64,000 nt of DNA from Hymenobacter wooponensis (GCF_004745865.1 NZ_SRKZ01000001.1:930001-994000), one strand, 5' to 3'. Positions 9,179 through 18,296 are shown, counted from the first letter of the stretch. Notes: generated by a model from the sequence alone, not told the origin. Numbers and translations are program-made.

Positions 9179-9204
9179 GCTCCTTGCTTTTCCCGAAGGC
9201 TCTG

Positions 9205-9242
9205 AACCGGCCGTCTCACTCTCGTGGGACGGCCGGTTTTTT
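9205..9242 (+). terminator. Intrinsic terminator of mdh
   Basis: A GC-rich stem (AACCGGCCGTC / GACGGCCGGTT, extended by CAC/GTG) is followed by six T. It lies 26 bp after the mdh stop. Confidence 0.9.
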
Positions 9243-9277
9243 AGTAGCTATCTATTCTCACTTTGCTGATAGGCCTA

Positions 9278-9324
9278 GAAACATAAAAGCCAGCAGAACA
9301 AAATTCCGCTGGCTTTTATGTTTC
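9278..9324. terminator. Perfect 17-bp hairpin, terminator of the rhomboid operon
   Basis: The arms GAAACATAAAAGCCAGC and GCTGGCTTTTATGTTTC pair perfectly around a 13-nt loop. It lies just past the stop of the minus-strand rhomboid gene and after the mdh terminator. Both flanks are AT-rich, so it may act in both directions. Confidence 0.8.
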
Positions 9325-9349
9325 TAATTTTTAATCACCCTACAGGCCT

Positions 9350-10246
9350 CTATTTCTGACTAGCCCGGAAAAGCTTCTGCTTTTCGTCTTTGGACAGGCT
9401 TTCATAGCCGGAGCGGGAAATCTTATCCAGAATTACGTCTATTTCATCCTGCTCGGGTTTGGGCATAGTGCCTTTCTTCACAGGCGCCGCGACGGGTGCC
9501 GCTTGGCTACGGTGCGTCACGCGCAGGCGAGGGCGGCCGCTCAGTAGGCCACCTACGAACTCACCCACGGCCTGGACAGGCCGGCCTAGGTCGCGGCCTG
9601 CCTGAAGCTGTTTGATGAACAGGAAGCCGACCAATGCTCCTCCGATGTGCGCAATGCCACCCCCAGGGTTGCCCTGGTTAATGGCAATAACTGAAAGCAG
9701 AATCACAACGGCCGCAATGTATTTAATACGTACCGGCCCAATTAGGATGAGATTGAAGGTATATTCTGGTAGCAATGTGGCGGCGGCCATGATAATGGCC
9801 GTTACTGCCGCCGACGCCCCCAACAGCGGAATGCCCAAGTGCATGCGTAGGGCCGGAATCAGGTTGAAGGCCAGCAGAAACAGAACAGCTCCGGCCAGTG
9901 CGCCCAGCACATAAAGGCTTACTAAACGCTTATCACCCAGATACTCGCGTACTAGCGCACCAAACCAGTACAGGTTCAGCAGGTTGAAGAGAATATGGAA
10001 AAAGCTCTCGTGGGTGAAAGCATAAGTCAGCAGCGTCCAGGGGTGCCGGAGCAGGGCGGGCATATCCGAGGGCAGCTGAAACTGCCGAATGACGTTGGGG
10101 TAGTACTCTAGGTAAGTACCAGTCAAACGCATTACGGCCTCAATCAGCACCAGCCCTACAAACACCAGCACATTAATCAGCAGCAGCTGATTGAGCGCAT
10201 TGTCGCGGCGGCTGAAGGCAGTGCGGATGTCATTGGCAATACTCAT
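9350..10246 (-). CDS. Rhomboid-family intramembrane serine protease (with C-terminal DUF6576-like tail)
   Basis: A 298-aa protein with about six membrane segments that cuts transmembrane substrates. The catalytic Ser is in GASAAV (S145), the His in HIGGALVG (H200), and the oxyanion-loop pattern is HESFFHILFNLLNLYWFG (residues 79-96). The motif reads GASA where most rhomboids have GASG. A cytoplasmic tail of about 85 residues ends in EIDVILDKISRSGYESLS, the small domain called DUF6576. It lies downstream of a second rhomboid gene and mutL on the same strand. The substrate is unknown. Confidence 0.88.
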   Translation of the reverse strand: MSIANDIRTAFSRRDNALNQLLLINVLVFVGLVLIEAVMRLTGTYLEYYPNVIRQFQLPSDMPALLRHPWTLLTYAFTHESFFHILFNLLNLYWFGALVREYLGDKRLVSLYVLGALAGAVLFLLAFNLIPALRMHLGIPLLGASAAVTAIIMAAATLLPEYTFNLILIGPVRIKYIAAVVILLSVIAINQGNPGGGIAHIGGALVGFLFIKQLQAGRDLGRPVQAVGEFVGGLLSGRPRLRVTHRSQAAPVAAPVKKGTMPKPEQDEIDVILDKISRSGYESLSKDEKQKLFRASQK

Positions 10247-10433
10247 AGGTGGACAAAGAGGGTTAGAACGGAAGAACTAGGCAGGCCACTACATAACGGC
10301 CCGCTATTCCGGATGATACGAGCAGATGCCGCAATTTTCAGGCAACCTTTCGGCGGGCGCAGTCTTCCTGCCAAGCTGACGGTAAGACTGGCAAGTATAG
10401 CACTAGGTTTTAGATATTGAGCAGTTGCCTGGC

Positions 10434-11216
10434 CTAGTACATCCGGTTGCGGTTGCGCTGCCAGATTAATAACACCACTAGCCCCACTAATAATCCCCCG
10501 AGGTGCGCGAAGTGCGCCACGTTGTCGCCTGGGGCCCGGTGCACGCCTTGGTAGAATTCATACAGACCGTACAGAAACACCAAATACTTGGCCTTTATGG
10601 GCACCGGCAGCGGAAAGATGATGAGCGGCGTATTCGGGAAATAGAAGGCAAAGGCTATCATAATACCAAACAACGCCCCAGAAGCACCCACCATGGGCCC
10701 GCTCAGGCTTCGCTCATACATGTACTCCATACTATCCAGGGCACTCTTGATTAAGCCCGGATCATCGGGGGTGGCATGTAGCTGGCGAGCTACCACGGCA
10801 TATTGGTCGCGGTAATCAGACGCATTATGGTCCACGAAATCCATCAGGTTAACGTCGGTCGGTTCCGCCCGAAACGCCTCAATATCGTGGCGCATTTGCT
10901 TTACCTCATAGGTGCGCAGGCCGTTGTACAGCACGCCGGCTCCTAGGCCACAGATCAGCCAGTACGTCAGTAAGCGGTTTGCGCCCCACCGTTGCTCTAG
11001 CATGGGGCCAAACACCACTAAACCTAACATATTGGAGAAGATGTGTCCAAGGTTGGCGTGCATGAACATATAGGTCAGGAACTGCCAGGGCTGAAACAGC
11101 GGCGAGCCGATAGGGTAAAGAGCCAGAAACCCAAGCGGAGTTACTTGCATCGCAACGAAGAACACCACCACGTTGGCGATGAGCAAGTTGCGGACCATTG
11201 GAGTCAGTTGAAACAT
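10434..11216 (-). CDS. Rhomboid-family intramembrane serine protease with large loop insert
   Basis: A 260-aa membrane protease. It has HANLGHIFSNMLGLVVFG (residues 53-70), the catalytic Ser in GASGALFG (S179) and the His in HFAHLGG (H238). A charged, non-membrane insert of about 70 residues (101-172, KQMRHDIEAFRAEP...) sits between an early membrane segment and the Ser helix; ordinary bacterial rhomboids lack it. The protein ends in a short basic tail (RNRNRMY). The 187-bp gap to the next rhomboid gene has no obvious terminator, so co-transcription is possible. Confidence 0.88.
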   Translation of the reverse strand: MFQLTPMVRNLLIANVVVFFVAMQVTPLGFLALYPIGSPLFQPWQFLTYMFMHANLGHIFSNMLGLVVFGPMLEQRWGANRLLTYWLICGLGAGVLYNGLRTYEVKQMRHDIEAFRAEPTDVNLMDFVDHNASDYRDQYAVVARQLHATPDDPGLIKSALDSMEYMYERSLSGPMVGASGALFGIMIAFAFYFPNTPLIIFPLPVPIKAKYLVFLYGLYEFYQGVHRAPGDNVAHFAHLGGLLVGLVVLLIWQRNRNRMY

Positions 11217-11344
11217 ATATCGCGGAATTGCGCTGAGTGGTCGTGAGGCGCAGGTTTAATGAACAGTCGTTTTTGCTGCTCTTGCTGATTACGGCCCCAC
11301 CCAACTTTTGGCCAGAACAGGCCTACATGGTAAAGCTAGAAAGT

Positions 11345-11390
11345 TAAACGGACGTCATGCTTCCCCTCTGTTCAGCATGGCGTCCGTTTA
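11345..11390. terminator. Long hairpin between mutL and the rhomboid genes
   Basis: The arms TAAACGGACGTCATGCT and AGCATGGCGTCCGTTTA pair with one mismatch around a 12-nt loop. It lies 39 bp beyond the mutL stop and should end mutL mRNA. The GTCATGCT core is shared with the tilS terminator. Confidence 0.8.
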
Positions 11391-11428
11391 TGACTTCAGT
11401 ACTCTATTACCTGAGTGGCCTAGGATAC

Positions 11429-13501
11429 TCAGCGGGTGAAGAAGGCCTGCAGTTCGCTGAGCTCTAAGAGCACCAGGGTGCGGCGACCATCGGGTGTGTA
11501 ATTCGGAATTGAACAAGCAAAGAGCTTGTCTACCAACGCAGTCATTTCAAACTCAGAGAGGCGGCTGCCCGCGGCACTGGTAGCCACCCGCCGGGCCAGG
11601 GCGCGCGCCATTTGCTCTCGCCGGTCGAGCTTCACCGGGCCGGCGTGGGTCCGGAACTGTTCAATCAGGCCTTCCAGCAGTTCCTTCTCATCGCGGGCCG
11701 GCACATCCGCCGGGATGCCCTCCACTGCAATAGTATACTTACCGAAATCAGTGAAGCGGAAACCCAGCGCTTTCAAGGGCTCCTCCACCTCGCGCAGAAT
11801 AGCAAAGTCCTGGGGCGTGAACGTAACCGTGCGCGGGAACAGTAGCGTTTGCGAAGCGCTGGTGTCTCGCTCGAGTGCCTGCGCGTACTGCTCAAACAAA
11901 ATCCGCTCGCGGGCCGCTACTTGGTCAATCAGCATTACCCCCGATTTCACGGGCACCAGCAAATACTGCTGGTGCAGTTGCAGCACCTTGTTACCGGGCG
12001 CTGTGCTAGATGACGACTCCCGCAAGGGCAGTTCAGGGGATGCGGCCGACGGAGCCGGCAGCACAAAAGGCGCGGCCACCTGGCCTACTGGCTCCGTAGG
12101 CGTGGCTAGGCCACTCACAAAGCTACTCGGAAGCTCCGGTGCTGGCTGCTGGGCTGCCTCCTCGGCCTGGCGCGCGGCGGTGATGGCCGCAGCCGACGGC
12201 ACAGGCACCCCAACAGCCGTGGCTTCCCGCTCAATGTCGGGCACCTTCACTTGCTGCAGGCTCTTGTAGAACTCCTCCAGCTCACGTTTGGCTTGGTCGG
12301 TGGGGCGGGGCGGCAGCTGGCGCTCATAGGCATCGGAGCGCCCCGGCTTCGATTCGGTCTTGCTAGGCGTGCTGGCGGCGCGGGCGGCGGCTGAGGCTAG
12401 TGCGTCGGGCTTGAAGTCGCCGGCGAAGGGGTTCTGCTCGTTGCCCGAAAGGCGTAGGGGCTGAATGGGTGCAAAGTTCACGTCCCCCTCAAAGTCCAGC
12501 GACGGCGCCATGTTATGCAGGCCTAGGCTCTGCTTCACAGCGGCCCGCACAATGGCGTACACGGTTTTCTCGTCCTCAAACTTGATTTCAGTTTTCGTGG
12601 GGTGCACGTTGATGTCGATGGTCTTGGGGTCGAGCTCCAGGAACAGCACGTAGAACGGGTGCGTATCTTTGGGCAGCAGGCCCTCGTAGGCCGTCAGCAC
12701 GGCATGGTTGAGGTAGGCCGAGCGGATGAAGCGGTTGTTGACGAAGAAAAACTGGTCGCCGCGGCTCTTCTTCGCCGACTCGGGCTTGCCGATATATCCT
12801 TTCACCGATATAAAAGGCGTCACCTCTTCCACCTGAGCCAGTTGCTCTTTATACCCATTGCCCAGCAAGGCCACAATACGCTGGCTCAGCTTGCCGGCCG
12901 GCAGGTTAAACACCTCCAGATCATTCTGGAACAGCGAGAAGCTGATCTGCGGATTAGCCAGCGCCACGTGCTGAAACTCGTCGAGGATGTGGCGCATTTC
13001 TACCGCATTGCTCTTGAGAAAGTTGCGACGGGCAGGCACGTTGAAGAACAGGTTCTTCACGCTGATGCTCGTGCCATCGGGGCAAGCTACGGGTTGCTGG
13101 CTGGCAATCTGGGAGCCTTCTACCAGCAGCAGGCTGCCGGTATCCTGGCCGCGCTGCTTGGTGCGCAACTCCACTTGGGCCACGGCCGCAATACTGGCCA
13201 GAGCCTCGCCCCGGAAGCCCAAAGTGCGAATCCGAAACAGGTCGTCGGTAGTGCGGATTTTACTGGTGGCGTGGCGCTCTAGGCTCATGCGCGCATCAGT
13301 AGCCGACATGCCAGTGCCATTGTCCACTACCTGCACCAGTTGCTTGCCGGCTTCTTTAATGATGAGCTGCACTTGGGTTGCACCGGCATCTACGGCATTT
13401 TCCAGCAGTTCTTTCACCGCCGAAGCCGGGCGCTGCACTACTTCACCGGCGGCAATTTGGTTGGCTAAATATTCGGGAAGCAGCTGAATAATATCCGCCA
13501 T
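11429..13501 (-). CDS. mutL: DNA mismatch repair protein MutL
   Basis: MutL couples MutS mismatch recognition to strand incision and excision. The N-terminal GHKL ATPase domain is intact: ENAVDAG, DNGTGM, RHATSKI, TLGFRGEAL and the PARRNFLK region. A Pro/Ala-rich linker (about 340-500) leads to the C-terminal dimerisation domain. I place the start at ATG 13501 (MADIIQLLPEYLANQIAAGEVV, the usual N-terminus). The C-terminal endonuclease motifs are altered: DQHA(x2)E(x4)E reads DQVAARERILFE, and the usual CPHGRP reads TPDGRR, so metal binding for nicking is doubtful. Length is 690 aa. Confidence 0.93.
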   Translation of the reverse strand: MADIIQLLPEYLANQIAAGEVVQRPASAVKELLENAVDAGATQVQLIIKEAGKQLVQVVDNGTGMSATDARMSLERHATSKIRTTDDLFRIRTLGFRGEALASIAAVAQVELRTKQRGQDTGSLLLVEGSQIASQQPVACPDGTSISVKNLFFNVPARRNFLKSNAVEMRHILDEFQHVALANPQISFSLFQNDLEVFNLPAGKLSQRIVALLGNGYKEQLAQVEEVTPFISVKGYIGKPESAKKSRGDQFFFVNNRFIRSAYLNHAVLTAYEGLLPKDTHPFYVLFLELDPKTIDINVHPTKTEIKFEDEKTVYAIVRAAVKQSLGLHNMAPSLDFEGDVNFAPIQPLRLSGNEQNPFAGDFKPDALASAAARAASTPSKTESKPGRSDAYERQLPPRPTDQAKRELEEFYKSLQQVKVPDIEREATAVGVPVPSAAAITAARQAEEAAQQPAPELPSSFVSGLATPTEPVGQVAAPFVLPAPSAASPELPLRESSSSTAPGNKVLQLHQQYLLVPVKSGVMLIDQVAARERILFEQYAQALERDTSASQTLLFPRTVTFTPQDFAILREVEEPLKALGFRFTDFGKYTIAVEGIPADVPARDEKELLEGLIEQFRTHAGPVKLDRREQMARALARRVATSAAGSRLSEFEMTALVDKLFACSIPNYTPDGRRTLVLLELSELQAFFTR

Positions 13502-13805
13502 AAACAACTAAAATCAGAAGAAAAAAGAGGTGAAGCGCTGGCCTGAAATTGACAGCTATCCGCCTGATAACAACCGGCGTCGGGAAAATATCCGTAAGTT
13601 TGCGGCCAACTTTTGTGTGTGCTGCATGGGACGGATTCTTCCGCGCATACGTTAGGAGCTTGGGAAGGCAAGGCACGAGGGCCAGTAAAAAGGGCTCCTC
13701 ACCTAGCCGGAACACTCTCCTCACACGCTTCTAGGAGGAGGCAAAAGTAGGGCTTTTGCCTCGCTTTTCACCTTATATTAACCTCAGCACGAACTACGGG
13801 AGCCG
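13502..13805 (+). other. Divergent intergenic region with a possible small transcript
   Basis: The 304 bp between mutL (minus) and the GH3 fusion (plus) hold no credible gene. They do contain a plus-strand TAAGTTTG (13595-13602), which fits the Bacteroidetes -7 consensus, and a strong plus-strand terminator at 13738-13768. Together these could bound an RNA of about 160 nt that ends before the GH3 start. No -33 element is evident and I recognise no RNA family; the SRP RNA loop is absent. Confidence 0.35.
13738..13768 (+). terminator. Orphan intrinsic terminator in a divergent region
   Basis: A perfect 10-bp stem (GAGGCAAAAG / CTTTTGCCTC) is followed by GCTTTT on the plus strand. Both flanking genes start away from this region, so the terminator has no known gene to end. 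It may stop a small RNA or attenuate transcription into the gene at 13806. Confidence 0.6.
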
Positions 13806-16757
13806 ATGCTCAAAGACTTTCGGATTGGACTCTTCTTGCTCCTCCTGGCCATCACGGGTCTAATCATCTCCTCCTCCGCTCCTCGGGTAGAAGAGGTACG
13901 CCCTATGTCGGTGGCGGAGCAAAACTGGGTCGATAGTGTATTCAACTCCCTGACGCCCGACCAGCGCCTGGGGCAGCTGTTTATGGTGGCGGCGTACTCC
14001 AACAAGGACCGCAAGCATGCTCAGTACATCGACTTCCTGGTAAAGAACTATAACATCGGCGGACTGATGTTCTTGCAGGGGGGGCCGCGCCGGCAGGCTC
14101 TTCTGGTTAACCGTTACCAGGCCAGTGCCAAGGTGCCCTTGCTGGTTGCTATGGATGCTGAGTGGGGCCTGGATATGCGCCTCGACAGCTCTATGCATTT
14201 CGCCAAGGGTATGACTCTGGGTGCCATGGACGACGACCAGTACGTGTATCAGATGGGCCGCGAAATTGCCCTGAAGATGAAGACCTTGGGGGTGCACGTG
14301 AGCTTCTCGCCCGTTATCGACGTCAATTCGAACCCCAGCAACCCAGTTATTGGTAACCGCTCTTTTGGCGAGAACAAGGAGCAGGTAGCTAAACGTGGAG
14401 TGGCCTACATCCGAGGACTACAAGACCACGGCATCATGGCCGTAGTGAAGCACTTCCCCGGTCACGGCGACACCGACGTGGACTCGCACGTGGCTCTGCC
14501 AGTTATCAACTCTGATATGGCCCGCCTGACCAGCGTGGATTTATACCCCTTCCAGAAGTCGTTTGAGGCGGGCGTGATGGGCGTGATGGTAGGCCACCTC
14601 TACATGCCCCTGTTCGACACTGTCCGGACTCTCTCGGCCACCATCTCCAAAAACTTGGTGACTGGCCTACTGAAGGATAAGATGGCTTACCGCGGCTTGG
14701 TGTTTACGGATGCGCTGAACATGAAGAGCGTATCCAACCTCTACAAGCCTGGTGAGCTAGATGCCCTGGCCTTAGCTGCCGGGAACGACGTGCTTCTGTT
14801 TTCGGAAGACGTACCGATGGCTATCCAGAAGATCAAGGACATACTAGCCGCTGGCAAAATTGAGCAGGCCGATGTAGATGCGCGGGTACGCAAGATCCTG
14901 CGCGCCAAGTACTGGGCGGGCCTCAACCGCTACCGCCCCGTTGATGTGCCTAATCTGATGACCAACCTCAACCGGCCCACTAGCCGCACGGTGCAGCAGC
15001 AGATTTATGAGCACGCTACCACGGTAGTTAAAAACGACGACGACCTCCTCCCCTTCCTGCGCCTTGATACGCTGCGCATCGCCGCCGTAACCATCGGCTC
15101 CGACGCCCCGACCTACAAGGAGATTATGGGCAAGTACCAAAGCGGCCCCGTATACGCCGTGCCCAACCGCTACGCCCCCGACTCGTCGTTTGCCCGTTTG
15201 CTCAACCGCCTCACGCCCTATAATGTGGTGGTGGTGAGCTTACACAACATGAACAACACGCCCACCCATAACTATGGTATTGGGGATGGGGCACTGAAGT
15301 TTTTAAAAGACCTCCAGGCTAACCCACGCATCAAAACGGTGGTAGTGGCCTTCGGCAACGCATATGCTCTAAAAAGCCTCGCCGACGCCCGGACCTTGGT
15401 GTGCGGCTATGAGGATAATTACGCTTCGCAGCTGGTGATGCCGCAGATTTTGTTTGGGGCTCTTCCCGCCAAGGGTAGGCTGCCCGTTACGGTATCAGAA
15501 ACTCTGAAAGCAGGCCAAGGCCTTCCTACTCCGGATTACAAACGCCTGCGCTACGGAACGCCCGAAGCGGCCGGTCTGGACTCGCGGGTGCTGGCCCAGA
15601 TTGATAACGTAGCACTGGAGTCGGTGGCCTACGCGGCCGCACCGGGCTGCCAGGTTCTGGTGGCCAAAGACGGGATGGTGGTCTTTGATAAGAGCTATGG
15701 CTACTGCACGTACGATAAGTCGCAGCCAGTAAACAGCAGCACCCTCTACGACTTGGCGTCGGTGACGAAAGTGGCCGGCACGCTACAGGCTATCATGTAC
15801 CTGAAAGATCAGGGCAAGCTCAGCCTGGATGAGCGTGTATCGGCCTATTTGCCAGAACTGAAGAGCACAAACAAGCGCGAGATGACTGTGCGGGAAGTGC
15901 TCATGCACCAGGCAGGACTTAAGCCTGGCATCACTACTTGGGAGAAGACGGTAACGAAGAATGGCCCGAAGCCTACCTTCTATGCCAGCACTGCCTCCCC
16001 CGATTTCCCCCGGGAGGTAACGCCTGAGATGTACAGCCTAAAAACGGCCGATGACTCTGTGTGGGTGTGGGTGCAGCGCTCTAGCTTACTGCCAAAGGTG
16101 AAAGGCAAGTACCCCGTAGAGTACAGCGACCTGAGCTTTATTGTACTGAAGCGCGTGGCAGAAAAGCTGCTCCAGCAGCCAATTGACGCTTTCTTGCAGA
16201 AGAGCTTCTATCAGCCTCTTGGCTTGGGCACCATGACGTACAACCCACTGGAGAAATTCCCGAAGTCGTGCATTGCCCCTACCGAGAATGATACGTATTA
16301 CCGCCATACCTTGCTCCAAGGCAACGTGCACGACCAAACGGCCGCTATGCTCGGCGGCGTTGGGGGCCACGCGGGCTTGTTCTCGAATGCCAACGACTTA
16401 GCCATTCTCATGCAGATGAACCTGCAGAATGGTCGCTACGGTGGGCAGAAATTCTTCCAGACTCCGGTAGTATCGGAGTTTGCCAACAGCAAAGAGGGCG
16501 GCAACCGCCGGGGCCTAGGCTGGGACCGGGGCGACCCATCGAAGCCAGAAGGCCCGACCAGCAACCTCTCGCCGGCCAGCACTTTTGGCCATACGGGCTT
16601 CACGGGAACCTGCGTGTGGATGGACCCCGAAAACAAAATCCTCTACATCTTTCTTTCTAACCGAGTGTACCCCGACGCTGGCAACAACAAGCTGCGTCAG
16701 TTCAACATCCGCACCCGTATCCACGACGTGATTTACAAGTCGTTGCAGAAAACATGA
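13806..16757 (+). CDS. GH3 N-acetylglucosaminidase-like / serine beta-lactamase-like fusion protein
   Basis: A 983-aa exported protein, probably held by an N-terminal hydrophobic segment (FRIGLFLLLLAITGLIISS). Residues ~40-370 are a GH3 domain of the NagZ type: KHFPGHGDTDVDSH (about 215) and the nucleophile in FTDALNM (about 300). A GH3 C-terminal domain (about 400-570) follows. Residues ~600-980 are a class C beta-lactamase/D-peptidase fold with SVTK (about 649), YSD (about 771) and HTG (about 927). NagZ-type enzymes remove GlcNAc from peptidoglycan fragments; the second domain may act on peptide stems or esters. I infer a periplasmic cell-wall turnover enzyme. It is the only gene of its unit. 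Confidence 0.85.
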   Translation: MLKDFRIGLFLLLLAITGLIISSSAPRVEEVRPMSVAEQNWVDSVFNSLTPDQRLGQLFMVAAYSNKDRKHAQYIDFLVKNYNIGGLMFLQGGPRRQALLVNRYQASAKVPLLVAMDAEWGLDMRLDSSMHFAKGMTLGAMDDDQYVYQMGREIALKMKTLGVHVSFSPVIDVNSNPSNPVIGNRSFGENKEQVAKRGVAYIRGLQDHGIMAVVKHFPGHGDTDVDSHVALPVINSDMARLTSVDLYPFQKSFEAGVMGVMVGHLYMPLFDTVRTLSATISKNLVTGLLKDKMAYRGLVFTDALNMKSVSNLYKPGELDALALAAGNDVLLFSEDVPMAIQKIKDILAAGKIEQADVDARVRKILRAKYWAGLNRYRPVDVPNLMTNLNRPTSRTVQQQIYEHATTVVKNDDDLLPFLRLDTLRIAAVTIGSDAPTYKEIMGKYQSGPVYAVPNRYAPDSSFARLLNRLTPYNVVVVSLHNMNNTPTHNYGIGDGALKFLKDLQANPRIKTVVVAFGNAYALKSLADARTLVCGYEDNYASQLVMPQILFGALPAKGRLPVTVSETLKAGQGLPTPDYKRLRYGTPEAAGLDSRVLAQIDNVALESVAYAAAPGCQVLVAKDGMVVFDKSYGYCTYDKSQPVNSSTLYDLASVTKVAGTLQAIMYLKDQGKLSLDERVSAYLPELKSTNKREMTVREVLMHQAGLKPGITTWEKTVTKNGPKPTFYASTASPDFPREVTPEMYSLKTADDSVWVWVQRSSLLPKVKGKYPVEYSDLSFIVLKRVAEKLLQQPIDAFLQKSFYQPLGLGTMTYNPLEKFPKSCIAPTENDTYYRHTLLQGNVHDQTAAMLGGVGGHAGLFSNANDLAILMQMNLQNGRYGGQKFFQTPVVSEFANSKEGGNRRGLGWDRGDPSKPEGPTSNLSPASTFGHTGFTGTCVWMDPENKILYIFLSNRVYPDAGNNKLRQFNIRTRIHDVIYKSLQKT

Positions 16758-16792
16758 TCTGTTGTCAGACTCTTTTGCTTCTCTGATCTGCC

Positions 16793-16837
16793 CCGGCGGC
16801 AAGGCATCCAAGCGGGATGACTTGCCGCCGGTTTTTT
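16793..16837 (+). terminator. Intrinsic terminator of the GH3 fusion gene
   Basis: The stem CCGGCGGCAAG / CTTGCCGCCGG, extended past one mismatch by CATCC/GGATG, is followed by six T. It lies 35 bp after the stop. Confidence 0.9.
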
Positions 16838-17013
16838 GTGCCGCCTACATTTCTGGGGTAGGTACGTAACCAAAATTTAATGCGGAGCTTCCTTTAGCTG
16901 CCGCAACGGTCCGGCTCCGGCTGTGTCCGTTGCACGTTGAGGTTACCCCGTTTCACTTTCTCACTCCCCTCTTCGCCCATACCCGCCGCGGTAGGGCGCT
17001 AGCTGAAGCTCCC

Positions 17014-18153
17014 ATGAATATCGGCATTGTCTGTTACCCTACTTTCGGCGGCTCCGGCGTCGTGGCAACTGAACTGGGCAAGGCCCTAGCCCTAAAAGGG
17101 CATCGCGTCCATTTTATTACTTACAGCCAACCCGTTCGCCTCGATTTCTTTAACGAGAACCTGTTCTACCACGAGGTATATATTCCCCCGTACCCACTGT
17201 TCCAGTTCCCGCCCTATGAGCTGGCGCTGGCCAGCAAAATGGTAGACATTGTGCAGAATGAGAAGCTGGATGTATTGCACGTGCACTACGCCATTCCGCA
17301 CGCTTCGGCGGCATACATGGCCAAGCAAATCCTCATTACCAAGGGCATTCGGGTGCCCGTTATTACCACCCTGCACGGCACCGATATTACGCTGGTGGGG
17401 AAAGACGCCAGCTACGAGCCGGTGGTTACCTTCAGCATCAACCAGTCAGATGGCGTGACGGCGGTTTCGGCGGACCTGCGCCGCGAAACGTACGAGTACT
17501 TCGCCATTGAGAAGGATATTGAAGTTATCCCCAACTTTATCAATCTAGAGCGCTTTAAGAAGCAGAATAAGGGGCACTTTAAGGCAGCCATTGCCCCCGA
17601 TGGGGAAAAGCTGCTGGTACACACCAGCAACTTCCGCTCGGTGAAGCGTGTGGAGGATGTAGTACACATCTTCGACGGAGTGCGCAAGCAAATTCCAGCC
17701 AAGCTCCTGCTGGTAGGTGACGGCCCCGACCGGCCCCGCATTGAGAAGATCTGCCGCGACCTAGGCCTCTTGAGCAACGATGTGCGCTTCCTGGGCAAGC
17801 TGGAAGCCGTGGAAGAGGTGCTGAGCATTGCCGACTTGTTCCTGATGCCTTCGGAGAAAGAAAGCTTTGGCCTGGCGGCTTTGGAAGCTATGTCGTGCGA
17901 GGTGCCAGTTATCAGCACCAACGCCGGTGGCATCCCCGAGCTGAACGTGCACGGAGTAACCGGCATGGTCAGCAACGTAGGTGATGTGGCTGATATGGTA
18001 AAAAACTCGCTTTACGTTCTCGATGACGACAACCTGCCTCGGTTCAAGGAAGCCGCCCGCGCCCGCGCGGAGGAGTTTGCAGTCGATAATATCGTTCCTC
18101 GCTATGAAGCTTGCTACCAGCGCGCTATCGATGCTCAGTTAGCAACAGTATAG
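17014..18153 (+). CDS. bshA: N-acetyl-alpha-D-glucosaminyl L-malate synthase BshA
   Basis: A GT4 glycosyltransferase that joins UDP-GlcNAc to L-malate, the first step of bacillithiol (redox thiol) synthesis in the cytoplasm. The N-terminus MNIGIVCYPTFGGSGVVATE is the BshA signature, followed by HFITYSQP, HVHYAIPHA and TLHGTDIT. The GT4 donor site ESFGLAALEAM is near residue 290. I chose ATG 17014 because this conserved N-terminus begins there; a TTG at 16930 would add 28 unrelated residues. Length is 380 aa. The bshB and bshC partners are not in the window. Confidence 0.92.
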   Translation: MNIGIVCYPTFGGSGVVATELGKALALKGHRVHFITYSQPVRLDFFNENLFYHEVYIPPYPLFQFPPYELALASKMVDIVQNEKLDVLHVHYAIPHASAAYMAKQILITKGIRVPVITTLHGTDITLVGKDASYEPVVTFSINQSDGVTAVSADLRRETYEYFAIEKDIEVIPNFINLERFKKQNKGHFKAAIAPDGEKLLVHTSNFRSVKRVEDVVHIFDGVRKQIPAKLLLVGDGPDRPRIEKICRDLGLLSNDVRFLGKLEAVEEVLSIADLFLMPSEKESFGLAALEAMSCEVPVISTNAGGIPELNVHGVTGMVSNVGDVADMVKNSLYVLDDDNLPRFKEAARARAEEFAVDNIVPRYEACYQRAIDAQLATV

Positions 18154-18173
18154 GCACAAGTTGAAGTTATTGT

Positions 18174-18212
18174 TGAGCCCGGAGGCCCAGCGAGGCTCTC
18201 TGGGCTCATTTA
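18174..18212 (+). terminator. Probable terminator of bshA
   Basis: The stem TGAGCCC / GGGCTCA, with inner pairs around a GCCCAGCGAGGC loop region, is followed by a T-rich run. It begins 20 bp after bshA. Confidence 0.65.
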
Positions 18213-18296
18213 TTATACTTTATTTGCATCATGGTATTCCGACGGGATACCACTCTATCCGTTTCCGGTGGGTTTGCTGCCGTATTTTACTTGCTT

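Noticed and set aside
10247..10433. Weak inverted repeat between the two rhomboid genes (CAGTCTT / AAGACTG)
   Set aside because: Only 7 bp with a long loop and no T-run; not enough for a terminator or operator.
12602..13282. 226-codon plus-strand open frame
   Set aside because: It lies wholly inside mutL on the other strand and has no recognisable motif; GC-rich codon use creates such shadow frames.
13549..13734. 61-codon plus-strand frame in the mutL-GH3 gap
   Set aside because: No motif, no good start signal, and it overlaps the small-transcript candidate without support from composition.
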